DNA of 64,000 nt from Diplocarpon mali (GCA_024741835.1 JAENRP010000006.1:187379-251378), one strand, 5' to 3'. Positions 25,958 through 38,300 are shown, numbered from the stretch's first letter. Numbers and translations are program-made. The notes: a model not told the origin generated them from the sequence alone.

Positions 25958-26644
25958 ATTAGCCGCAAAAGCGGTTGAAAAGATCAGGACTGCAGATGGC
26001 AATGCCGGCAAGAGATAAGCGGTGCACAAAGCTTTTTCGAGAAGTTTTATCCAAGCAAATTGCATGAGATGAAGCGATATAGACTGCGTGGACTGCGAGC
26101 ATATCGCGAAAAGAACGCGTCTTATCGATTCTCTCCAGGTTGACGCGTAGAGTTGACGCCATTCCCAAAACAGCTTAGTCGATTAGAGTGTATCACAGAC
26201 TCGCAGCCCAGCCTCCACCAGCCATCCACAATCGATCGACCTGCATCTTCTCTTCCAACGACGACCTTTCGACAACCCAACGTACTCCGCAACACGCACC
26301 AACAGCAGCTACACAAGTGACTCGAGATAATTGGAGGGATATCGCGACTGGTGGAAGTAGACGGAGGAAAACTAGGCTCGGCAACAGCTAGGAAACGACG
26401 ACCGCCGCGACGAGGACGACAACCACGAGCACATTAACGGCCGAGACAAGAACGAATCTTGCTTAGAGCCCACGAACGATACGTGCGAAATACGCACCCT
26501 CAGTACCATGAATCTACAGCCTCGATAATCGCGCGACCGCTGCTCCTCGTATCTTGAGAGCTACTTTGACAGCTCAACTTGATTCTGCCCGCACTACGTT
26601 CGAGCAAGCGTCGCGATTTTTGAACTTTTCAAGAGATAACCAAT
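25958..26644. promoter_or_regulatory. divergent promoter LIF1 / BFA1
   Basis: 687 bases between divergent start codons. Purine-rich with no supported gene; the small ORFs look accidental. It probably holds a long BFA1 leader. Confidence 0.45.
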
Positions 26645-29600
26645 ATGGAACAGTTAGCACTGAGACCGCGCAAGGCGGTAGTGGAGGAGCCGGTGGAGAG
26701 TTGGGACGACGATGATCTAGATCTTGGTGGTGACGACTTCACCTTCCGGAGCGCGTCTCTGGCCACAACTGTGACCTCACAGCATCGAGACTCGGTTTCG
26801 TCGCGTTTTTCATTCCGATCCGACTTCGATTCAAACCACGGGGACGAGGAGAAGCAGGTTCATGTACCTGGAGATGACGAGAGGTCGACCTTCGACGCGA
26901 TAGCCACAGCGACAAAAGCAGGAATCCCGATTCCTCAGAACATACCTGCTTCGGCCTTGTTGGGTGGAACTATCAAGAGGCTTGGTGGGAAGAAGATAAA
27001 AAATCTCATGCAGGACGACTGGGATGATGGGGATCTGGAACTACCTGGCGAAGGCGGCTTCACGATCAAGAAACAAGATGCCTCAAGTTTCCCAGATGCT
27101 TTGCGACAAGTGAGTTCGGGGTCTACGCAATCTAGACCCGTCAAGTCTCTATATCCTGCACCGAAGATCAACTTGAGCCCCCAGCCCGACTTGAAGCCGA
27201 ACACGACATCTACCAAACTCATGCTCAATCGCTTCCGTGACGAGGATGATGATGATTTCCTGGGAGACGGCGGAGAGACGATCAATGTTTCCAAGAGCCG
27301 TCAGGTCCCGAAACTCTTGCCTCTGATCACCCCCCCAACCCCTCAAAATGGCGCCCAAGCCGCAGAAGGCGACGATGATTTTGAAGGAGACTTTCAACTG
27401 CCTTCCGACAACGAGCCGCTCAAACTATCTACTCGCAAAGACATCCCCAAAACGCCTGCTAGTCTCCAGGATGACGCCGACGAATGGGGAGAGGGTGGAA
27501 GTTTGGGAACGAGGCATGGAGGAACGAAGAGAGACCGTCGCTCCAACCGAAGCTCTTCTGCAACCACCATCAGCCCAAGCGTTTCCAGCTCGCTCACTAT
27601 CGAGAGCGAGGACGAGGGCCTGGAAGGACTCGTACTTCCAAGTGGTCCTCTGCACTTCGATGATATTCTGAGGAGAAGGCAACAGAATCCGTCACCCGAT
27701 CATCAAGCTAGCGAGAAGCATGCTGTCAAGCGTGCCGAAGTCAAAGACGATTTCCTAACGGGCCTCGAGATTGGTGATGGCGACGTCTTTGATTCCAGCA
27801 AACTTACTCTCAACCGGAACATCAAGATGAAAGCGACCCGTCAAACAAGTCCAACACGTCCCAAGACCGCCGTGTCTCTTACATTTACCAACAAGCCGAC
27901 GGCAGCATCCTCTGCGATCAATTCTCGTCTGCCTCGTCCTCTAGCCGGACAGGAACGTCAGCCCTCTTCCCTTGAACCGGTGTCAGAAAGTGGCGGACCT
28001 ATCCTACGAAGTACTCGCAGATCGCAGTCCAGAATGGGCGGGCATTCGTCTCACTCATCCATCACCAGTGTACATACGCCCACAACGCCATCTTCCGGCC
28101 AGCCAATGCCTCCTTCAACGCCTCGGCGACGGGAGCTGGTAGGCAAGTCATCCATTACCGCTCTTCGCAAAGAGCCAACGACGACCCATGCGCAGCTGCT
28201 CAAGCTCAAGCGGTCGATGCCGACGATGCGGTCGTTTCCACAATCCCCAGCTAAGCCAATAGGGCCACGCTACGAGCGACCTGCTTCCCGTACGGACATG
28301 GGCAGGACGAACACGATGTCTCGGCCCAAGACCCCTGTCGAACGGGATCGTAGTGGAGCTGAATCAAGCATGTCTCATGCACGAAAGAACCCGGTACCAT
28401 TTCTCCCCGCTGGTTCCTCTAGTTCCCAGTCCCAGCATGTCAATATCAAGGCCTCTCGTCATTTCCGCCGGCATGATTCGGAGTCTTCAAACACTAGCAT
28501 TGAACTTCGACCATCGTCCCGGGCTTTTTCCAGGTCGACTATGCGGTCCCCAAGTCCACGAAGGCCACGAGGAGCTGAGGTGCTGGCGCGGGAAGCCGCA
28601 CCTAAGCGAACCTTGACAAAACCTGTACGACGGAGGCATTTTGGTGATGGCTGTGAGCTAGACGGCTTCGATGACTTGCCAACTTCGAAAGATACCGAGC
28701 AGAAGTTTTTCAAGGAACCCATTGGACGGGGCCCTCCCAAGCTGTCAAGCTTGCGCAACAAGGTACACCAGGATGCGCCACCTTCTCGCACTGTAACTCC
28801 TGTACCTCTGACACCCTATTCACCCGCGAGATTCAGGGACGAACTTCCTAGGTTTGCCCGTGATACAAATGCGAGCCGAATGGCAAGGGAGCATTCGCTT
28901 GCGCAACGAGCTCCGTCGGCTCAGGGAGCTCCGCTTGCGGCTCTTACGAACCAGTGGAAGGCAAAGGTCTCTGCGACGACAGGCTTAAGCAACGTCCATG
29001 CTCAGTCCGTCAAGCCGAAGAAAATGAGGGGGCCACCCCAGAAGCCCCAGCTTATCAAGCCGCTAGGGAATCTTAACAATCCTAAATGTTTGTCTTCTTC
29101 ACCGCTCTTCTCGAGCCAGTACTAACATGAATATCAGCTGTGAAAGGAATGTATTACAATCCTTACACTTACAGATGGGAAGGAAACGAGAACGAGCTTA
29201 CCACCTTTGATGTGCCTGCCTCTTCGCCTTCTATGACCCCGACATCTCATATCTTTCGAGAAAAGGGCCTTCAAGTGTACCGCGAAAAAGAAAATACAAC
29301 ACCCCGTCCAGCTCTCATCCAGAACGTCAACTCGTCACTAAATGTTCAAGTCGTTGGTGGTATGGTCTTCGACCCACAACGGATGTGCTGGCTCAAGATG
29401 CCCAGCAAGCAGCAGAACTCCAAGAGCGATGAAGGAGACACTATGCACGGGTGCGACGCAATCGAGGACGAGGAAGACGTTTTTAAGGACGTTCCAGACC
29501 TTGAAGACAGTTCGACGAAAGAAGCGGACGAAGTCGGCGGCAGGAAGAGCGACGGCGCGAGTACCCTCAAAGATGAATGGCTCGTCGGCGAAGAATTCGA

Positions 29601-29736
29601 CGTCGGACCAGAGTTCGTGAAGCGTCAACGAGAGGAAGAGGAGAGATGGCGGCGCAAGTGTGAGAAGTGGGTAGGCGCCTCTCTCGACAGAGGTGCCGAT
29701 GACTGGCGGTGGAGCATCAGAGACGTCGTAAACTAG
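26645..29736 (+). CDS. byr4: Bfa1/Byr4-like subunit of a two-part GAP (mitotic exit / septation)
   Basis: Exons 26645-29087 and 29138-29736 (50-nt intron) give 1013 residues. The N-terminal half carries acidic repeats around Trp/Phe-Asp motifs: SWDDDDLDLGGDDF, DDWDDGDLELPGEGGF, DEDDDDFLGDGGETI, GDDDFEGDFQLPSD and DEWGEGGSLG. The middle is long, Ser/Arg/Pro-rich and probably disordered. The C-terminus has SVKGMYYNPYTYRWEGNENE and VVGGMVFDPQRMCWLKM, the conserved end of fungal Byr4/Bfa1. With Bub2/Cdc16 this protein inactivates Tem1/Spg1 GTPase at the spindle pole body, restraining mitotic exit or septation. The final exon matters: without it the conserved C-terminal block is lost. Confidence 0.85.
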
Positions 29737-30589
29737 AACCACGCCGGTCCATCACTGCGCATAGTTTCTGCGGCGGCAAAAAAAGAAAAACGTTTTTAGA
29801 CGACTGTACATTTCTCGGCATACTTGGAATCGGCCCTGCAACATATTAAGAGGATCGCTCTTGCTTCTGCTCTTCGTTCTATCGCCGGCATAAACTACGG
29901 CGCAAATCGGTCCTTTGGGACAAAAATGACTCGATATGATTTTGATGACGATTATGACTGGTATTTCTCTTCTTGTACGTCTTTTTTTGGATGATTGGTT
30001 GTTTTGGCTTGGAAGTCGACTTGTGCGGCGGCTGGCATAGAGCAGGAGTATGGAAATCTGTCTGAAGATCTTGGGTGAAGGTGACGGGTGTGCTTTAGTG
30101 CCTGATCGGATCGGGTCAATGGGTCGGGAACAAAGTCGTCGCTGCTCGGGAGACATCAGTTTGGTTTGCATGTCCGGGTGAAGGTCTAAGCCGCAGCAGC
30201 GTCTTTGCGCCCCCTCATCACGTCCTTTCGCAAGCATCTCAATCCCCTATCTTTGTAAAGCCTCTATATCAGTATGATTAATTAAAGATTATGTACGACG
30301 CAATATACATCTTGACTCCTGAGGAAGTGAATAGGGAAAAATTGAACGGGCTATAGGGCTGTGTTTTCCCAGGTGCACGGATGCCCTTGATTCGGGCGAG
30401 CTCCTCGCTGTGCCGTTACTATGCAGCTGATGCTATTTCAATGTCAAGATACTTTATCGTGTAGCCCCAGGCTCTTTAAGCAGTCGCTTCTTAGTGAGGT
30501 TTTTTTTGATGGAAATGTATCTCATCTGGAAATTTTCCACCGGTTGATCGAGCAAGCGCAGGCATTTCAAGTTTGACAGCAACGGATAG
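29737..30589. other. intergenic region, no gene seen
   Basis: Contains the BFA1 3' region. The 161-codon minus ORF at 29752-30237 has no recognisable feature. Confidence 0.5.
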
Positions 30590-31077
30590 AGCACAACGAG
30601 GCGGTGGTCCGGATCTATCTGCTGAATCTGCTACTACGGCCTAATAAAACGGGAAGAAGGGGTGTGAAGGGCTAATCCCGGACATGGGCGCACGTATATC
30701 ACTCGACCTCTCGATTTATCCGCCCTCTTTCAACATCTGATCCCCAAGACACAGCCCGTCCTCTATCAAGAGGGCCAACATGGCCCTCGAAGACTAGTTC
30801 AAGAGCGAGAGATTGATTCGGAACTAACATCGGCCTCCATTCTCCTCGGATCTCAATCCGAACGAGCGCGTTTGGTGGGACCTTCAGAAACGCTAGTACG
30901 ACATGGTCCCCAGATATTGCTCCTCATAAATCTGATTCGAAACATGCTCGGCAGAGGCTAGAGGACGCTCTGCAAGCTTCGAAGGGTGATTTGAGTCAGC
31001 AGATGTTTGATAATCTGATGGCGAGTATGCCTATCAGAACAGGAGCTTGGATCGCGGCGGATGGATGGCACGATTAA
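30590..31077 (+). mobile_element. decayed Tc1/mariner-type transposase remnant
   Basis: Translation in shifting plus frames shows the family landmarks in order. There is LYQEGQHGPRRLVQERE (site of the second catalytic Asp, here lost), then SSDLNPNERVWWDLQKR (the SPDLNPIENVW motif). After a frameshift and stops comes SKHARQRLEDAL, then LMASMPIRTGAWIAADGWHD with a stop at 31075-31077, the typical SMPxRxxAxIxAxGWxT end. Frameshifts and internal stops mean it cannot make transposase. The upstream limit is approximate and I did not find terminal inverted repeats. The spacing fits a single old copy. Confidence 0.8.
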
Positions 31078-31760
31078 ACACTCGGCTCTCTAAACCATAG
31101 GAATGTACTGGTATTGAGTATAGTGAAAGATGAGAAGCTTAGATCCCTAATGATATTATAGTTATTGAATTCTTACCAGTAATACCTATATAACTGAAAT
31201 GATTTCCCAAGGGGTGCAGTGTTGTTTGCAACGTTCTCGCTTAAACGGCAACTATCAGTTGACTGGTACTGTAGGCTGTCACGCGATACGAAATCATCAG
31301 TTGTCTCTGTCTAAAGATCTGCCTAGGATATGTGGTACTTGTGCCTGTAGAGTAGTGCTTGCCCATTAGCCTCTTTTGGGAATTATGGAGAAGCGAGATC
31401 TTTTGAGTATGCAAGGCTGGAAAGTCAGCGCAAAGGAGAGCATATGGTGCCTCAATACCGCAAGAGATATGCAACGGAGAAATATCGAATATTTATATCT
31501 AGTGCCTCTCGTCTGCATTATGCCTTTTCTCCGTGGTATTTTTACATGTCCATTAACATCCCATGTGCTTTCGAATCATAGCTTTTTTCAAGGCCAGCAC
31601 TAAGGTGCTGTAGAAACCCACCATGAGTAGCTACTGTGTCACATCAAGCTCGACTCGACCCGACTATTCCCCTTTCGTCTCAAGAATATAAGCTTCTACT
31701 CAATAGCAACCTGACCTCTGGCAACTAACAACAACAACAACAACAACAGCTTCACCTACG
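31078..31760. other. intergenic region upstream of the RNase H-like gene
   Basis: No supported gene. It includes the promoter and the CAA-repeat leader of the next gene. The transposon's 3' terminal repeat, if kept, should lie near 31080-31250. Confidence 0.5.
31729..31748 (+). repeat. CAA trinucleotide leader
   Basis: A run of CAA units ends about a dozen bases before the ATG at 31761. It leaves the leader unstructured, as often seen before fungal start codons. Confidence 0.7.
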
Positions 31761-32499
31761 ATGAAGGACCGCCCAGGTCGCATCTTCGACCCCGCCGGTG
31801 CCCGCGTCGTCCTGGATCTCGTCGACGATGTGCGCAGGCTGGCTACGGAGGATTACTCCATTGTCGTTGCTACCCGCAGCTACGCGCGACATGGCGTGAC
31901 CGTCACATCCTCCTACGGCGTCTCCTTTGGGTTCAGCAAGCGTGATATCTCGAAGCGTATCCCTCTTCATACTGTGACACGGACTAGAGTACGTCTACAG
32001 CCTCACTCCCAGGACCACATGTTAGATCGGAGCTAAGATTCCTCTCAGGAGTCGGAGATATACGCTGTGATAATGGGCTTGAAAGCTGTGTTGGACATTA
32101 TCGTAAGCCTTGACATCCGCCTCGCTATTATCAAGGTGGCCCAGGTCTACGTCCTGAAGATGGCCAACGAGCAGGCTTGGGAGTTGGAGGAGAACGAGAA
32201 GAGGGACGTGGAGGAGCGGACTCTGGTTCAGGAGGTGCATAAGGTGCAAGCAGCTTTTCTTCAAGACCCTTGACCGGACATGGCCTCTTGGCTTCTCATT
32301 TACTGCATGCCCGCGACAGGAGAACTCTCCTTCATTCTCAGATCTGGAGGCGAGGGCTTTGCTAACGTTCGATTGCCAGGCATGTCTTGAGCTCGAAAAC
32401 AAGGGGGTCGGGGTCAAATTCTGGCTGGACGAACGTGACTCGCCCATGAGCAACGGGGCGAAGTGGCTGGCTTGGTCTGCTGTCTACAATGGGACGTGA
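31761..32499 (+). CDS. RNase H-like protein lacking most catalytic acids (copy A)
   Basis: Exons 31761-31988, 32049-32243 and 32380-32499 join in phase to 180 residues. The order of elements is that of a type 1 RNase H fold: first strand SIVVATRSYARHGVTVTSSY, then VSFGF. Next is helix SEIYAVIMGLKAVLD, strand LAIIKVAQVYVLKMA, and the end GVGVKFWLDERDSPM with NGAKWLAWSA. Against the RNase H consensus, the first Asp (TDG) is Arg (TRS), the helix Glu is kept, the third acid (TDS) is replaced in VAQ, and the last Asp is Lys. Nuclease activity is therefore unlikely; nucleic-acid binding is possible. The second intron (136 nt, GTGCAA donor) is the weakest junction. Confidence 0.6.
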
Positions 32500-32714
32500 T
32501 TCGCTGCTCCATGACGGGAAGTTTCCCAGGCACGATGCGAGGATTAGGAACGGACAGGTGATATCACGCCGCGTAGCCAGAGCTTCCTCTTGTTACTCTA
32601 ATTGATATTCTGTGCCGAGGCGCCCGCGATCAAGATAAGGTCTACAAAGCGTAAACACCGGACCAGGAGTCAGCAATGCTCCTTCGCGATGGTGGGTTGA
32701 TATTACACCAAGAA

Positions 32715-33594
32715 TCACCGCACAGCCTCGCGTGCCAACGCAGTAGCGGGTACGTTGTACATCTTGTCGACCTGGCAGAAACTGACACGAGTCCCATACT
32801 TCTCCTCCAGCAACACCACCCTCTCGTGCAGGTACTGGAACATACGCCCATTCATCATGGGCTGCCCATCCGAGTTCAGGAATCCGTTCTGCGCCCACTT
32901 CCAGATATGAACGCACAGCCCATTTACCAAGTACGCCCAGGTGGACTTGATGATCACGTGAGTGAAGTCTTCACCCGCCATGACGAGGTCTCTGCTCCAT
33001 GCATCAGTGCGTTTCCTTGACCGAGTTGTCCGGACTCTCGAGTTGTCTGCCCGTCGAGATCACGCGCCTGACTTACTGGACAATCTCCAAGGCCTTTATC
33101 GTAGCGACGAGTTCGGCATTCTCCTTCGTCTGCGGACTCATGTACGGCACCAGGCCATTCTGATTCAAACCCTCGGCCAGCCCTGACACGAAAACGCCAT
33201 AGCCCGCCCTCGGCTCAGGTCTTCCTCTGGTGCTGAGAGCTCCATGCACGGCAACGATGATGCTGCCCGGGTCATGCTCCAGCCTCCGCAGCCCGCTGCG
33301 GAAATCGTCGACGCCTCGCATCCCGTACACGCTGGTGTCGAACTTCCGCTCTGCCCTCGGCGGCCTGCTGGGCAGAGGGACAGGCAGCCGGCCCCGACTG
33401 ATGGCTCGCGGTGCGCTGCTGGACGGCTGGGCGCTGCGTTTGCTGATGCGCGAGCTGTGAGAACCAACACGCGTGAACAGGCTTGCGGATCGCTGGCTGG
33501 AGACCTCACGGGACTCTCGGTGGCGCGGCCAGCCCATGCGGAGGAGCTGGCCTATATCGCCTTCTGGCAGCGTGGGCTTGACGGAGAAGCTCAT
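32715..33594 (-). CDS. RNase H-like protein lacking most catalytic acids (copy B)
   Basis: Minus-strand exons 33594-33077 and 32991-32715 (85-nt intron) give 264 residues. An Arg/Ser-rich N-terminal half (about 1-95) precedes an RNase H domain. The domain has SIIVAVHGALSTRGRPEPRA, GYGVFV, TKENAELVATIKALEIVQ, VIIKSTWAYLVNGL, WKWAQNGFLNSDGQP and a final block with FCQVDKMYNVPATALAREAV. The fold signature is clear, including the basic WKxNGW-like segment. The first Asp is His, the helix Glu is kept, the third acid is Thr and the last is Thr. It is convergent with copy A, 215 bases between stops. I infer a catalytically dead nucleic-acid-binding relative. Confidence 0.7.
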
Positions 33595-34095
33595 GGTGTT
33601 TTGAGGGTGTGTGTGTTCTCTGGCATCTAGAAGTGTTGGGTGTTGCAGCGGAGACCGAGAACTGAAAAGGAGTCGCGGTCAGATTTCAGAGTTTGATTAA
33701 GACGATCGGTGCGGTTCCTAGCTCCCGGGGAAGCGAGCTTTTCCGTTTATCCAGTGACGGGGGGGGTGGGAAGCGAAACGAGAAAATGCAACGACTGATG
33801 ACCGCAGGCATCTTTGTTTTGAGAACCGGATCCGAAACCATCATGGTAAACTCAGCTGATCGCCTGCTCATCGTGTGCACTTCACATCCGCGAAGGATGA
33901 TAGCTCTGACTATGCGTATCACGTGACCACACCTCTTCCTCTGGCCTGTTTGCGGCCGGGTCCCAGGGAATATCCGGGGATATCCGCAGTGCTCTGGCGT
34001 CTGCTGTATGACATCTACCGGGAAATAAGCTAGAGAGATTCCACACTGTCGATGTAGAGAAAATGGAGGTCTTCGTGAACTACCAAGCGAGCCTT
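33595..34095. other. intergenic region
   Basis: 500 bases upstream of copy B. Short ORFs only; a G run lies at about 33760. Nothing else was recognised. Confidence 0.5.
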
Positions 34096-35339
34096 TCAGG
34101 GGTTCCGCTCAGGGGTACCTGCGCCAAGACATTTGCCGAGATATGGCTGTGCGGCTGTGGCTGTGTAAACAAACCCAGCAAAGTGCGATATATCTTCCAC
34201 GGGTCTGTCATCCTGCACCGGACAAAAGCCCCTATTCTTCTTTCCGATTGAGTTTCCTAGCCGGCTATCTCCCCGCGTAGCTGCACCCAGAGGCAGAGTC
34301 GTATTAGTAAGACTCACGTGTCGCCCGGCGAATGCCATGGCACTCAAGCCCAAGACAAGGGCACGGCGACGGAGTCTCTGCTCTAGCTGTCTTTGAAATC
34401 CAGGCCATTCAGGCGCATGCGAAATTACATATGGAAGAAGGTCCAGAAAGTTCTCGAGCCTTTCCTCAAGAAAGGTCACAGATCCAGGCTGTATAATGAC
34501 TCCCACTGCCCGTCCAAGGGCTTCGCGTACAAACTTGTCTGGGTGGTTTATGTACGAACTTTGTAACGGTCGGGCTGAACATCGCTGATCATGATACCAT
34601 GCTACGTGAGCACAGGTGATCGCGCATCGAAGACGCTACGAGCTGATGTTAAGTGCAAGGGAACCATGCTCCAGAGGATATCATCAGGCGACATGGCTTT
34701 CATGTCATTGACAAGTAGTTGCTCTGGTCCGTTGGTTACGCATGAAATATCAAAAGGTGGATTCGCAGGGTCTGATTCCCTTGCCCGTGGAGCGACTGGC
34801 CTGAAGATGTCAGGACGTGTAGCTATTGACGTCAAGAGCCAGGGCGTCAGGAGTCTAGCCGGTTCTGGAGTGCCAGAGTCCCGGAGGACATACTACTCCT
34901 GATAGTTTGTGTTCGGAGCCACCTGCTTTGTTACGCCTCGGTGGTATCCATCAATCCGACAAAGCGTCGTTTTTGCCCACTCGGTCTAGGTTACGCGCAA
35001 CATATTCGACGAGATCGCAGCGTCCTGGCCCCCGCGTCAAAAGCTCTCGGACCCCCGGTGCCGTATCTTCCCCAAATTACCTGTTACGCGGGATAGCTTC
35101 ATTGCACTCCGCAAAATCGCACCAGCTAGAGCCGGAACCACCAATATGGCACTCTCTTCGGAATGGATGCGGAAGGACCGGGGTTTCCGCGTACAGTTGC
35201 CCGCACCCACGCATCGGCGACATGCATCTTCTGCTCGCCCTCCAATCTCCAAGCCCATTTGATCAGCGACAATTGCCAACTCATAATCCTGGCAATTGAA
35301 CACGATGTGTCCGACCTTCAGCAGCAATACTAACGCCAT
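34096..35339 (-). CDS. unrecognised multi-exon gene or gene remnant
   Basis: Several minus-strand stretches look truly coding. One (34602-34900) contains LLTPWLLTSIATRPDIFRPV, SDPANPPFDISCVTNGPEQL and MKAMSPDDILWSMVPLHLT. It can be joined by a 47-nt GTAGCA..AAG intron to SYINHPDKFVREALGRAVGV, then EERLENFLDLLPYVISHAPE, ending at a GTGAGT donor near 34315. A further exon carries HFAGFVYTATAAQPYLGKC. Upstream, 35339-35037 holds DYELAIVADQMGLEIGG. I could not complete one model. No family was recognised; it may be an enzyme-like gene, intact or decaying. Confidence 0.4.
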
Positions 35340-38300
35340 CGTTTTTCCTCAATGCGGGCGTTGTTGTGGGCCTACCCGCAACTTAGAGATTTTGCACAGT
35401 TGACCCTGTCAAAGTAGGGGCTGGAGAGCGACTAGATTATCTTCCTCGAGCCAGATGGTCTTCTCAGAAGCCTCGAATAGTCTCCTTGGAATACGGTGCG
35501 GGAGTTGCCAGGCATTCCTTTGTGTGGCCAGCGTCAAATTCGACCTTTTAGCCTGAACTTGGCAGGTCATGCAATTCTAGTTTTTGGATTTGGATCTCTC
35601 GATGTTTATCCAAAATATCAAGACTATTGAAGTGAATTCAGTGAGTGGGGACGAGCTAAGCGAGGAGAGAGAAAGAATTCATAGCAGAATGCCGCCTTGT
35701 AACAAGAAATAAGTGGCATACTCTCCATGGCGGTAGGTAGGCCCGGAACTTATTGTTCTCCCAGCGCATAAAGCTTCGTTCGATATACTCGACTCCAGAA
35801 ACTAATGCCGCCAGTATTTCCACTATGGTCGTCTGGAAAGTGCTTGTTGAAATAGAAGGCACGGTATAGTCAAAAATCGCGAGTTGGGCCGTGATATCAC
35901 ACAATCGAGGCAGACTGCTCGCATCAAGGAATCGAGAGAGTTGCAGCCACTAATCCACCCGAACGCCACCGGATATTTCCGAGGCGATATGCAACAAAAG
36001 TGTACACCTCGCGGCTAATGTGCTTTTCGCTAGGGAAACGACGTGTTATGGAAGCGTTGGTTCTAGTACAGAGCCAATGGCGCGCTATAGCACATTCAGA
36101 GCCGAGTGTAACCGAACCAGTGCGACATGCAACAGAACAGTTGATCCTGATATCAGCGGGCGACAGCACAAATTAGAAGATGTGAAGTGTTGTGCGTAGT
36201 TGCTGTGTAGTGTGGAGAGGGATTTACCACTTCACGATAGTCACATCGGAGGCAATGTGAGTTTATCAAAGATTGCAAAGAGTGGAATGCCGAGAAAATG
36301 AGATGCGCGTCACATTTTTCGTTCTCTTAAGGGCACATACTAACGGAGACAGAAGATGCTACTGGTATTACTGTGATGATATTCCAAACACAAGAGGTCA
36401 GCGTAGTGGCAGACGGCGCTTGGCATAGATTCCTGGCACACCAGTTGCGGAGCTACCTGAGGGACATTACATCAGGATAACCGTAACTTGAAAATTCGAA
36501 AACTTTCCCAAAAAATGGTATCCGGCGCAATGTGGAGCAACAATACTATTCATTCTTTGTATATTTGTGGGCGGCTGGAGAAGGACGGTAGTGGGACTAT
36601 AGGCGTTTTGTCACAAGGGAAAGCCGTCGGACCAGCAGTCAAGGAAGCAGGGCCGATTTACGTTGCGCCATAGCTACTTTGGAGCGTTTGGAGCATGGGA
36701 GGTAAATAATAGGACAAATGGCCTGCCAAGATTCTGCGACGTGCAACAAGAGTCGAAGCGAACCTGAGTTTTGAGTTATCCTAGTGCGATTTTGCATGAG
36801 TTGGCATGTAAATACACAAAGCCATAGTAGCGCACAATATTCACAAGGATTGGAGTATCAGATCCTGATACTTTCTTTAGATAGTATAATATCTGATACA
36901 GGTCCACGAGTCTCAAATAAGAAGACAGATCAATACGTTTTCCAATCCTCACCAGCGACAAAATATCATGTTATATACATAAATCTTAATACCAACACTA
37001 ACGATAGGTGCTCGCAGCAGGGAGCAGTATAGCGTAGGAGCTTCATATGCCAAGAGAGTAGGATTCACAATAAAAGTCTAATTGTCTCGTACTCAGCAAG
37101 AATTAGTTTCGCTTCTGCACAGAGCCAGCATTAGAACGACCGAGATAGACTATGACTGGTACCACCGTACCACGCAAAGCAGGAACTTGAATAGCATTTC
37201 GCGGTAGACATCCAGCATGCCAAGTCAATGCGACATGCAACAAAAGTTTCATTCGTCGCCAGACTCTGCGGCTAATCTGTTACCCTTCTCTGCGACAGCT
37301 ACCCGCGGAGGTAGATAGCGCTGCATCACTTTATCGCATCACATCTGTTGTTCAATATTGATAGCAGAGACGGGAACAGCACAAGAGAGCCGCTTGCCGA
37401 GATATAATGATATGCAGCGAAATTCTGTCACCACCTGCTAACCTGGTCGTTGCGGTGACAGATAGGAATGACCGGAGTGGCAAGGGGTGGTTTAGACTAA
37501 AGGGTTTTGCGTCCTGGTACTATACGTTATATAAGAGCCATCTGGGCTCACATAAACAAACAGTACATTTGTATCATCCTCCACATAATCGATCATCAAT
37601 TGGCAGCCTCAGTGGACAGCAACTGGCGTGTCGTAGACCTCCTCAGTCCACGTCACCAGTAGCTAGATATTAGGAGTCGAACCTGAGTCGTCGCCACTCG
37701 CCATTTGCTTTTCCACAATCCAGGTAGTAGATATGGAGATCCAAACTGCTCGAAATCCACCCGAAAACATGCCATTGGGGTTGGCGAGTGGCGGACCTAA
37801 TGCCTGCAAGAAGGCCGGGGGTCTGTCAATTGTGTGCAGTCGAGTGTTTTCTTCGCGTAAATATCGTCGTCTAAACATCGGTGTAACAATACACTAGAAC
37901 GAGGAGAGCCAGAGACACCATGATTCTGCCAGTTATATGAAACTGCGATACACACTCGACTGTGAAAATTCCAGGCCCACTCAAGATGGTACCACGACGA
38001 TTACGTCGTCGCAACGCAATCGGTCTACGTCTCTGCTCGGACGACGGCGACTCCACTTTGATCTATTCCCACGGTTTTGCGAAATGCCACAGACAGATAC
38101 GAACGCCGGGACGGGGGAGAGCTTCAAGTGTTAGGCCAGGTCTGGCGGCGTATACGCGACCTCGCGGTTGCCAACAACCGATAAATTACATAGAGCATTT
38201 GCTGCGCGTACTCCGTTTCTTGCCGTTGTCATGTATCATCTTGCTATACAATGCTCCTCTTCAGACCCGTCTCCCTTCCAAGCTCCACCTTTCACAGTCA

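Noticed and set aside
31761..32000. Resemblance of the first exon to the histone H4 C-terminal fold
   Set aside because: The VxVT motif and charged helices align only with a large gap, while all later exons match the RNase H order of elements.
37600..37690. tRNA-like T-loop (GGTTCGACTCC on the minus strand)
   Set aside because: No acceptor stem, D arm or anticodon arm can be folded around it.
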